DNA from: Acinetobacter sichuanensis
GTDB taxonomy: Bacteria; Pseudomonadota; Gammaproteobacteria; Pseudomonadales; Moraxellaceae
Assembly (NCBI RefSeq): GCF_003024515.2
Contig: NZ_PYIX02000002.1
Location: 231,116-295,115, forward strand
DNA: 64,000 bases
Direction of reading: 5' to 3'
Below are positions 53,400 through 61,206 of the stretch, piece after piece (within the stretch, counting starts at the first letter, position 1; every line of letters starts with the position of its first letter). Both the position numbers and the translations under genes were made by a program. The notes below the pieces were generated by a model. The model saw only the letters and a list, made by a program, of their open reading frames with translations. It made no database searches and was not told the origin of the DNA.

Positions 53400-56300
53400 T
53401 TATGATACTTTACGTGCAAGCTTTTCATACCAACGTTGTGGAATAAGGCACATTTCTGTTGCTTCACCATTTCCAAAACCACCTGTCACGGTTAAAGCAA
53501 TTCGACCACTGGTATTAATACAATAGTTTGTTGCACTGGTATTTCCTGTCGCTTTTGGTGGACATGATTCATCTTTGCAATCAACAGGTGGACAGCTTTC
53601 TCCTACACATTCTCCTTCACCTCCCTCACTCCCACCACCTTCACCTTTTTTACCCCCCACAGTAACTGTGTGAATACCAATACCAATTACCCCACGTGCA
53701 GGTTCTAACTTTGATGCACATTGACCAAAAGGCATACAGAATGCAGTTAACATACTTTCACCTTTTACACCTGCACCACACTCACCAGAAATGCCTGGTT
53801 TACTAGAATCAAAGGTAGAAACATAAAGTTTGTAATTCATTGCCAATGGTGTACCAAAGACTTTTTCACTTTGTTTATTATAGTTATTACAATTAGTTAG
53901 TTTTCCATCAACACCTGCTGTACAGGTTTTAAAATCATAATACCAACCTCCTTTTTCTGAAAAAGGTGCAACAAGCGTGGTATTTTCAAAACGATTAAGA
54001 TCTGTTATTTCACCTAAATTAGTTTTTTTAAGATTTTGAGTATTTAAATCAGTTTTTCGATTAAATAAATCACGGCGTGCTACATCTTTATCATAGATAT
54101 TATAAATTGCATCATATTCATCAGATGTATTAGAAGACGTATAACTTACTAAAGGAGCACTACGATTACCACTGCCCTGCGAAATTACAGCAAATGTTGT
54201 ACCATTTTGATTATATAAAGAAAAACCTGGCATATCGTAGAATCTAGGACTGGCTACATCTGTATGCATAGTGAAAATTTTTACTGGTGCTTTTGGAACA
54301 GCACCTTTTATATTTTGCTTATTATCCAAATCTATTCTAAATAATTGTCCACCTAAATCACCAAAATATAAATGATCAATTAAATCATCACCATCACGAT
54401 CTACAGTACGAATCTCACTCACTACGCTATATTTCAAATCTGCACTTTTGGTTGAAATAACACCCGTATTTACATCTGTTGGTGATGTAGCAGTAGCATA
54501 ATCACTCGCCCACCAAAGCAGATCACCATTGTCTGCATCAAACATATAAATGCCTGCACCTTTTGACCGACTTGGATTGTAGTTTGCATTTTCATAACCA
54601 CTATATAGCCCTTTCATACCATTGGTATGCGCATCGCCATCATCGCCACCCGCATCATAGCCACCACCAACAAACATCACACGTTTACGTGTTCCTCCCC
54701 AATTTACCCAACCAATCGCTGGCTTAGACCAACTTTGCCCCATATATTGCAGTTGATTAAATGTTGTAGAAGAGCTTCCGCTATATACTTTTTGGGTTGT
54801 TGGATCGATATGGAATTTCAGTTCTGGGCTATTAATATTGCTCAGATCTAGCGCATAATAACTACGCCCTCCCATTCGTAATCCACCATATGCCATTTGC
54901 ATACCTTGTTGACTATCTGTACGTCCTTTGCCTACAACCAAATTACCAGAACTATCAACAACATATTGTGTATAGAGAGACCAAGAACCATCTATGCCAT
55001 AGTAAAGTTTTTGCAAACCGCCATTGGTCACACTAGACAAACGAAAAGCATCTTTTTGATTTTCAACCATTTCATTAGGTACAAAAGCAAACTTTTCAAC
55101 ACCTGTTTCAGCATCAACAACATGTAATAGACCTTGTGTTGTACCAAACAGTACATAGTCTTCTCTGCTAGTTGATTCCATCACTTTCGTGGTTTTGTTA
55201 TATTCTAATTTTCCATTATTGGTAACTAATAATGGATAAGAATGCATCACTGCACCCATTTGACGTAAATTTGGTTGTGCTTTTAAATTATCAATAGTTG
55301 TAGGTGGATTGACTACATCAATGTTATAGCCTAGCAATGACCATAAATAACCACGATTTGGATCGTTTTTATAAGTTGTATCAACAATATCTGCCAATTG
55401 AACTTGGCGTAATGTGCCTGTGCCCTTAAATGATGTATTACCATTTTCAGTGACTGCTTTACGATTTGTTAATAACTTACGTTCTGCTTTATTTTCAGTA
55501 TTTATCCCAAGTAACATTTGTGACCATGCGCCACCACGTACAGCAAATTTTTTGCTTCCAATAGTATTTTCATCACCATTTTCCACAGCAGTATCTATTT
55601 GTTTCGCCCAAAAATCATAAATTGCTGAAGTAATATTCCCATTTGCATCATAAACGGGTTCTTTGATTCGACCATCACTTTCAAAAACTGTTGCTGCATT
55701 TTTTGCTTTTAAAACACCATTCTCACTGACTAAATATTTTTTTAAGTTACCTAGCCAGAGTTGGTAGTTAGTTGCAGGTGTAGGCTGAAAAGTTTGATAA
55801 TATGCATTATCCTGTAGCTCAGCAGGGTTTAAAGCATCTCGGGGAATAGTCGGAGAACCTGTCGTTACAGAGGGGATCTCTTTGGATAAATTATTAATAA
55901 AATCATTGACACTATCTACGACATCTTGAGAACTGTTACCTGAATACCAACCACCTTCTGATTGAACGCCCCAACGTGCTGCGTTCTTAACATCCTCACT
56001 CGCATTGGCTGAAGCAATATTATCCAAATTTTGTTCTGTACTTAACTCCTTACTAAAGGAGTTAATATTGTTAAAATCACTGCCAAATCCGACCACGGCT
56101 GTTTTTAATATCGGACGATTACCATTTAATGCTTGCTTTAAAATACTTTGTGAAAATTTATTTATACAATCCCAACCTGTACTAGAGTTAGTACAGGAAA
56201 AACTATTATTGTCTAATACTTTTTTCATTAACTCTTGTGCTTGATCATTATTACTTGGAACACCATCCGTTAGAACATAAACGCCTTGTCCGCTACATTG

Positions 56301-57254
56301 TTGATTACTTTCTCCTGTTATCTGTTTTTGAATACTTTCAGGAATAATATAATTATTTCCAGATGTTACACCTGTACCAGCATAAAGAAAGCCACTTGAG
56401 TTTGTATTTATAGTCGTTGCTCCCCATAAGGAAGCTACTGCTTCTGCATAAGCATGTGCAGTTGGTGTACCACCACGTGCACCTAACTGAGCAATTTCAT
56501 TTAAAAGTATTTGTCTTTGCGTAATACCGTCAACAACTGCATCCAGTCGACGAGCAGGGATACGTACTTGCCCTCGCACATTGTCTGCTTCACTGGGTCT
56601 CCCCTCACTATCAAAACTAGTTGGTCGAGAATAAGTGGTCAATCCAATAATTTTATCATCAGCGAGTTGTGGAATATTGTTTGCTCTATTTCCATTTAAT
56701 AGGTCGAACATGCCGTCTTTAACACGTGTAATTCGATCATAATATTTGCGTATCATTCCCTCATAAGCAACGGTATAGCTACTTCCGCCAATTCTTACTG
56801 TTTCTTTATGCAATGCATCATAATCAGACGGTTTTTTGGAGAAGCTCGCCCCCCAATTACAGTTACTAATGCTCGCACTCTCATTCGTACACTTCCAATA
56901 GGTATTATTTCGAAAACGATATTTATAAGTTTTCGTATCAGCTACATTACAATAATATCGCTTATAACTTGGCGAACCATTTGTCGAATCTTCCCTATCA
57001 CTAGATGCGATCGAAGCTTCATTAGGAATATCACAAGAACTCTTATTGCCTATTTGTTGAGGTGCTCCCATACTTCCTGAGATATCCAACATAAACATCA
57101 ACGTAATATCACCCGACTTTGCATCTTGGTAAATATCAATATCACTTGCTTGTGTCACACTTGTACTGACTAACATAGTCGATATTGCCGCAATACTTAT
57201 GACCAAAACTTTATAACGAGATGAATTCAGGAAATTTTTGTTTAAGGTTTTCAT
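53400..57254 (-). CDS. pilY1: PilY1/ComC type IV pilus tip adhesin and biogenesis factor
   Basis: A 1284-residue exported protein with a signal peptide (about the first 36 residues). The N-terminal part resembles a von Willebrand A domain: LMFMLDISGSMG, with the metal site DxSGS at 57-61, and a later VYVLTDGVPSN. The C-terminal half is the PilY1 beta-propeller, with a calcium-binding loop in VDRDGDDLID at about 945-955 followed by YFGDLGGQLFRIDL. Between about 1205 and 1240 it has an unusual Gly/Glu/Cys-rich insert. It caps the pilus, controls retraction and is needed for competence in A. baylyi (ComC). Second gene after pilX. Confidence 0.93.
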   Translation of the reverse strand: MKTLNKNFLNSSRYKVLVISIAAISTMLVSTSVTQASDIDIYQDAKSGDITLMFMLDISGSMGAPQQIGNKSSCDIPNEASIASSDREDSTNGSPSYKRYYCNVADTKTYKYRFRNNTYWKCTNESASISNCNWGASFSKKPSDYDALHKETVRIGGSSYTVAYEGMIRKYYDRITRVKDGMFDLLNGNRANNIPQLADDKIIGLTTYSRPTSFDSEGRPSEADNVRGQVRIPARRLDAVVDGITQRQILLNEIAQLGARGGTPTAHAYAEAVASLWGATTINTNSSGFLYAGTGVTSGNNYIIPESIQKQITGESNQQCSGQGVYVLTDGVPSNNDQAQELMKKVLDNNSFSCTNSSTGWDCINKFSQSILKQALNGNRPILKTAVVGFGSDFNNINSFSKELSTEQNLDNIASANASEDVKNAARWGVQSEGGWYSGNSSQDVVDSVNDFINNLSKEIPSVTTGSPTIPRDALNPAELQDNAYYQTFQPTPATNYQLWLGNLKKYLVSENGVLKAKNAATVFESDGRIKEPVYDANGNITSAIYDFWAKQIDTAVENGDENTIGSKKFAVRGGAWSQMLLGINTENKAERKLLTNRKAVTENGNTSFKGTGTLRQVQLADIVDTTYKNDPNRGYLWSLLGYNIDVVNPPTTIDNLKAQPNLRQMGAVMHSYPLLVTNNGKLEYNKTTKVMESTSREDYVLFGTTQGLLHVVDAETGVEKFAFVPNEMVENQKDAFRLSSVTNGGLQKLYYGIDGSWSLYTQYVVDSSGNLVVGKGRTDSQQGMQMAYGGLRMGGRSYYALDLSNINSPELKFHIDPTTQKVYSGSSSTTFNQLQYMGQSWSKPAIGWVNWGGTRKRVMFVGGGYDAGGDDGDAHTNGMKGLYSGYENANYNPSRSKGAGIYMFDADNGDLLWWASDYATATSPTDVNTGVISTKSADLKYSVVSEIRTVDRDGDDLIDHLYFGDLGGQLFRIDLDNKQNIKGAVPKAPVKIFTMHTDVASPRFYDMPGFSLYNQNGTTFAVISQGSGNRSAPLVSYTSSNTSDEYDAIYNIYDKDVARRDLFNRKTDLNTQNLKKTNLGEITDLNRFENTTLVAPFSEKGGWYYDFKTCTAGVDGKLTNCNNYNKQSEKVFGTPLAMNYKLYVSTFDSSKPGISGECGAGVKGESMLTAFCMPFGQCASKLEPARGVIGIGIHTVTVGGKKGEGGGSEGGEGECVGESCPPVDCKDESCPPKATGNTSATNYCINTSGRIALTVTGGFGNGEATEMCLIPQRWYEKLARKVS

Positions 57255-57269
57255 TTCATTACTCCAAAT

Positions 57270-58034
57270 CTATACAAAGTCTTGAACAATCACATATTCA
57301 GTCACATGTGATGTATATGGGACATTTAAATCAGCAAGACACTCCGTCACTGTTCTTCGTGAATCAGCATTTAATGCAACTGTCGTTCCTTCAGGAACTG
57401 TTGCTTCACTCATATAATTTTTAAAACATTTATTAATATCTGTAGCAGAAGCATTGGTTAGTGTAGGCATAACAGATACAGCAAATACTTTCACAGGTTT
57501 ACTACGATCAAATTTTACGGTTTGATCATCTGTACCAAATTGCGTACCAAAAAAAGGATCATTTTCTGAAATACTGGAAAACTTAACAGCAATTTGGGTC
57601 ATCACAGCTTTACGACCACTGGTAAAAAAATTTGTGGCACTCTCATCTGCATTACAATATCCATCTAACCCAAACTCACTATTGCTTGGTGCTTGTTGCC
57701 CCGATTTCCAATAAATTAAACTTGCTCGACTAATATCAAAAAAACCTGATTCTTCACCGCGATAGCAAAAGACCATTTCTTTATCTTTATCTGTTGCCCC
57801 ACTGATATAACCAAACATTCCACTAGAACTTAAAGCCTGAATAATATTGTCCTCTCGTTCAACATTAAAAAAAGCAGCATCTGCATTTTGTAATAACAAC
57901 TGTTGTGCTTGACTATTTGTCGCAATATTCAAACCAACTAAACTTTGTCGTACTGCTAAAGTTCCCAATACAACTATGGCTAATAAAAGAAATAAAACAA
58001 CGATTAATGTTGCTCCACGTTGTTGCTTCATCAT
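57270..58034 (-). CDS. pilX: Type IV pilus minor pilin PilX
   Basis: A 254-residue minor pilin-like protein. The N-terminus KQQRGATLIVVLFLLLAIVVLGTLAVRQS lacks the usual glutamate-5 and FTLIE motif, as is typical of PilX, and sits as the third minor pilin before PilY1 in the fimU-pilV-pilW-pilX-pilY1 order. It starts within the stop of pilW (ATGATGA) and ends 15 nt before pilY1. PilX helps start the pilus tip complex and modulates pilus-pilus interactions. Confidence 0.85.
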   Translation of the reverse strand: MMKQQRGATLIVVLFLLLAIVVLGTLAVRQSLVGLNIATNSQAQQLLLQNADAAFFNVEREDNIIQALSSSGMFGYISGATDKDKEMVFCYRGEESGFFDISRASLIYWKSGQQAPSNSEFGLDGYCNADESATNFFTSGRKAVMTQIAVKFSSISENDPFFGTQFGTDDQTVKFDRSKPVKVFAVSVMPTLTNASATDINKCFKNYMSEATVPEGTTVALNADSRRTVTECLADLNVPYTSHVTEYVIVQDFV

Positions 58035-59056
58035 TGCCCTCTCTCCCCAAATGCATTACGTAGTGCTATCGTTTGTGTGACCACTTGTCTTGCATACTTT
58101 GAGGAATTCCCTATAGGTTTTGTCACTGTTACATCCTGATCTAAAACTCTAAACACTTGACTATCTGAAAATTCTGTTCCAGTACCTACAGATTGATTTG
58201 AGCGTGCTAAAACACCTAATTGCACTGCTAAAATTCGAGGTCTTGATGCCATAGCCATATATGTGGCTGTATCTACATAGCGATGATTTTCACCAGATTG
58301 AATTGAATACAACACTCGAAAATGATCAACTCTTTGTAAAATAATTTCGCCATCATCACCCAAGCCTGTAATTTCATTAGGGCTGCCTTCTAGAGGATAA
58401 TGTCCAGCATCACATGCAAGTGCTAAAGGTGTATTAGGCTCATTTTTACTATTATTGTTATCGGGTCGTAAAAAATATCGTTGGACAATAACTTGACGAC
58501 CTTCTGTCCGACTAAATTCTAATTCTGTCCCTTCACAATCAGAACCGCCATACCAAACATCATCATTTTCATTTGCTGTATTTTTATGATCCAAAACATA
58601 TTGTGGAACAAATTGAATAGTCAATTGGTCACTAGATCTATCTTGCACATTCGATACACCTGTCCATTGCGGTGATGTACCTACCTCAAGCCCATCACTA
58701 CGAGTAAGCAAGGTTTCATTTACAGTTTTTCCAACAATACTTATAGGGATATTTGCTCGTTCAACTCCGCTTACTTCAACTGAGTTCTCAGATGAACGAA
58801 AAACAATCCCTCCATATGTAGTTAAATCATTAATACTTGAATTAATTGTATTTAAATTTCCTAAACGTATATCTTTTACAATATAGTTCAGACCAAAATT
58901 GGCATCATCCTGTAAACTCAATTGCCCTTGTTGTAATGCCTGACTCCTAGAACTCGTCAAAAATAGCATTGTTGCTGCAGCAACAATTACCAAACCTAGA
59001 GCTAATGCAATCATTAATTCAATCAAAGTAAAACCGACTTGTTTAATATGGCTCAT
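58031..59056 (-). CDS. pilW: Type IV pilus minor pilin PilW
   Basis: A 341-residue large minor pilin. The prepilin peptide is [19 protein letters not shown], with glutamate-5. The large C-terminal domain is rich in Asn, Asp and Ser, and contains FLRPDNNNSKNEPN and QVFRVLDQDVTV. The gene lies between pilV and pilX in the conserved operon, and it directly follows pilV and overlaps pilX by 4 nt. PilW, PilV, PilX and FimU form the initiation complex on which PilY1 is mounted. In A. baylyi a pilin-like gene just upstream of comC (comB) is needed for competence. Confidence 0.88.
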   Translation of the reverse strand: MSHIKQVGFTLIELMIALALGLVIVAAATMLFLTSSRSQALQQGQLSLQDDANFGLNYIVKDIRLGNLNTINSSINDLTTYGGIVFRSSENSVEVSGVERANIPISIVGKTVNETLLTRSDGLEVGTSPQWTGVSNVQDRSSDQLTIQFVPQYVLDHKNTANENDDVWYGGSDCEGTELEFSRTEGRQVIVQRYFLRPDNNNSKNEPNTPLALACDAGHYPLEGSPNEITGLGDDGEIILQRVDHFRVLYSIQSGENHRYVDTATYMAMASRPRILAVQLGVLARSNQSVGTGTEFSDSQVFRVLDQDVTVTKPIGNSSKYARQVVTQTIALRNAFGERGQ

Positions 59057-59563
59057 TTAATAAACCTCCATAATCAAACAAGTTGAATTTGGCTCGTAAC
59101 TTGTACCAGTTGTACAATTACCACGATCAGTACCATCAGTTGCAGCAGTATCCCCCCATGCAACATAAATACATCTGCGGTTATCCTCATTTCCCTGACA
59201 AGGTAAATAATTTGCTGTCATTCCGATTGTTCTTGCTTTTGTAGCGATCTGAGCGACATCAAAATCAGCTAAATTTGTACTAGAACAATTTGTATTAAAA
59301 CAATTGATAGGAAAAACTCTTTGTGTATTGGCTGTATTTAATTGAAATGCGTAAACCTCTTCTGCACCTCGATTCACTCGCATTCTTTCAGCTAAATCAC
59401 GCGCAAGATTGACTGCTTGAATTCGTGCACCACTTTCAGCAGTTGCTTCTATAGCCCGATACTGTAGTGCAATAAATCCCATGACTCCTATTGCTAAAAT
59501 TAATAATGCAACAAGTACTTCAACCAAACCGACACCCTGTTGATTTTTATCAATCATTAGCAT
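59057..59563 (-). CDS. pilV: Type IV pilus minor pilin PilV
   Basis: A 168-residue protein with N-terminus KNQQG/VGLVEVLVALLILAIGVMGFIALQYRAI, the PilV/PulJ-like variant of the prepilin motif with E5. The C-terminal Cys residues (CFNTNC, CTTGTSYE and others) fit PilV-type disulfide bonds. It overlaps fimU by 7 nt and is immediately followed by pilW. It forms part of the minor pilin tip complex. Confidence 0.88.
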   Translation of the reverse strand: MLMIDKNQQGVGLVEVLVALLILAIGVMGFIALQYRAIEATAESGARIQAVNLARDLAERMRVNRGAEEVYAFQLNTANTQRVFPINCFNTNCSSTNLADFDVAQIATKARTIGMTANYLPCQGNEDNRRCIYVAWGDTAATDGTDRGNCTTGTSYEPNSTCLIMEVY

Positions 59564-60003
59564 GCCCCTTGAATAGCTTGTTGAATTGTTCCCATTTTAG
59601 AAACTTTCACTATTTGAGACTTTCCACCTATTTCAGAACAAATGATAAAAGTGGTATCTGACCCTGCATCTCTTACGCTACCATTTAACCCATAAGTAAT
59701 TTTTGTTTCACTTGCAGTTGTTAAATGTACTTTTCCATAAGGCATCCAATAAATAGTTGTATCTGTATTTTGAGGTAACAAATCTACTTCACTTGGACTG
59801 AGTTCTACTTCAACATTTTTACGCTCTAGTGCCGCTTTTGCTCGTGCCTGATTCAATACACCTATTAACTCATTAGTATTTTTTTTTAAATCTTGTTGAG
59901 TCAGCATATTTTTAAAGGGAGGGATAGCCATCATCGCAATTATAGCGATGACGGATATTGTGACCATCAGCTCAATAAGCGTAAATCCTCTCATTAATTG
60001 CAT
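59557..60003 (-). CDS. fimU: Type IV pilus minor pilin FimU/FimT (GspH-like)
   Basis: A 148-residue GspH/FimT-family pilin: [30 protein letters not shown] prepilin start, then the family's NELIGVLNQARAKAALERKNVEV helix and beta-rich C-terminal domain ending in IQGAC. It is the first gene of the pilus operon; the promoter must lie in the 60004-60225 gap. It links the minor pilin complex to the major pilin. Confidence 0.88.
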   Translation of the reverse strand: MQLMRGFTLIELMVTISVIAIIAMMAIPPFKNMLTQQDLKKNTNELIGVLNQARAKAALERKNVEVELSPSEVDLLPQNTDTTIYWMPYGKVHLTTASETKITYGLNGSVRDAGSDTTFIICSEIGGKSQIVKVSKMGTIQQAIQGAC

Positions 60004-60225
60004 AAAATTATCTAAACTATAAATCTATATAATTACGATACTAAGGTTTTATTTTTTAAATATAACAATAGATAGATGAAAGGCTATTTTTACAAGATAT
60101 TCGGATTAAACAACTGATTAAAAACAAATTTTATTAAAATAATGATAAAAAAATAACTTAAATATTCAATTAAATAAAACACATCACATTATTTGGAATT
60201 TTAACCAAAAAAAACAACATTAAGT

Positions 60226-60257
60226 AAAAAAAACCTTCTAAATTAGAAGGTTTTTTT
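60226..60257. terminator. Bidirectional terminator between the two pilin modules
   Basis: AAACCTTCT-aaat-AGAAGG-TTTTTTT type hairpin with A and T runs on both sides, directly after the last gene of the second pilY1 module. It separates that module from the fimU operon, so the two have separate promoters. Confidence 0.88.
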
Positions 60258-60274
60258 ACTTAATCTGGGATTAA

Positions 60275-60784
60275 TTATTTATCTTCCCATTTATTACTAC
60301 AAGCTGTAGCTGGAACAGGATTACCATTATTATCAACCGTTGATGTTACATTTGCACTATCATCATTTTTGTACCAGCACTTTACGCCCGCTGAATTTAA
60401 AGAAATAGCGCCTGTACCTTTTTGTCTCTCTGTTGCTATTGGTCTTGCAACTAATAACCATGATTGCAAATTCGCCTGCGCATTAGTAAAAGCAACACCA
60501 GATATATCCGTTAACGTTAACTGATAATATGCAGTATTAATAGGATATTTATCTCCTCCTAATTGGGTTAAATTTGCACCAAAGAAACTATGGTTCACTA
60601 AACGATAAGTTTCCAAATTTTGTGCAAGATTCATAACATGTGTTTGTGCATCAGCCCTATTACTTCGTTTAACATATTCTGAGTAATTAGGAATTGCTAT
60701 AGCGGCTAAAATGCCTACTATAGCCACGATAATCATCAACTCAAATAATGTAAAACCAAATTGCTTACCAATCTTCGCTTCCAT
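60275..60784 (-). CDS. Type IV pilin-like protein, second module
   Basis: A 169-residue pilin: [38 protein letters not shown]. Cysteine pair in the C-terminal domain (KCWYKNDD ... ACSNKWEDK). I use ATG 60784; GTG 60799 is possible. It overlaps the upstream pilin by 20 nt, just as the equivalent pair in the main operon does, and is clearly related to the pilin at 52470. Function as a minor pilin is inferred. Confidence 0.8.
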   Translation of the reverse strand: MEAKIGKQFGFTLFELMIIVAIVGILAAIAIPNYSEYVKRSNRADAQTHVMNLAQNLETYRLVNHSFFGANLTQLGGDKYPINTAYYQLTLTDISGVAFTNAQANLQSWLLVARPIATERQKGTGAISLNSAGVKCWYKNDDSANVTSTVDNNGNPVPATACSNKWEDK

Positions 60785-61199
60785 CTGCTCTTGTCCCACA
60801 ATCTGTAAATGTTACTTTCGATGCTATTTTATTTCTACACCTAAGACCCTGATTATTAATTAAATATGTGAAATTTTTTACATCCTGTGGAACAGCTCTC
60901 ATCACCCATGCAGAACCATCCGTGGCTAAATTTGTGGTCGCTGTTGCTTGAAGACTAATTGTGTATTTAAGTGGATCTCCAACATTTATTGAAATAGGAG
61001 TATACAATCTGTAGCTAAAATTCCTAGATTTATAACGTTCTAGATCCTGAGCTAGACGTTGCATTTCTGCCTCAGCTAAAGATGCATTACTTCGTAGAAT
61101 ATATTGCTGATAACTTGGGTAAGCGATTGCAGCAAGTACTGCAACCATCACCACCACCACCATCAACTCAATAAGCGTAAAACCATTTTTTAAATTCAT
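60765..61199 (-). CDS. Type IV pilin-like protein, second module
   Basis: A 144-residue pilin-like protein: [33 protein letters not shown], with mature glutamate-5. It has CRNKIA and FTDCG near the end and closes with DGSEDW, as in its paralogue at 52934 (GGEEW). The ATG at 61199 has AGGTGGAAA upstream and begins 8 nt after the stop of the preceding PilY1. A longer start at 61217 would overlap the PilY1 gene. Function as for the main pilin pair. Confidence 0.8.
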   Translation of the reverse strand: MNLKNGFTLIELMVVVVMVAVLAAIAYPSYQQYILRSNASLAEAEMQRLAQDLERYKSRNFSYRLYTPISINVGDPLKYTISLQATATTNLATDGSAWVMRAVPQDVKNFTYLINNQGLRCRNKIASKVTFTDCGTRADGSEDW

Positions 61200-61206
61200 T
61201 TTCCAC

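Noticed and set aside
57270..58034. PilX-like gene considered non-functional because the prepilin glutamate is missing
   Set aside because: Loss of the canonical FTLIE and glutamate-5 is usual for PilX in the fimU-pilV-pilW-pilX-pilY1-pilE cluster.
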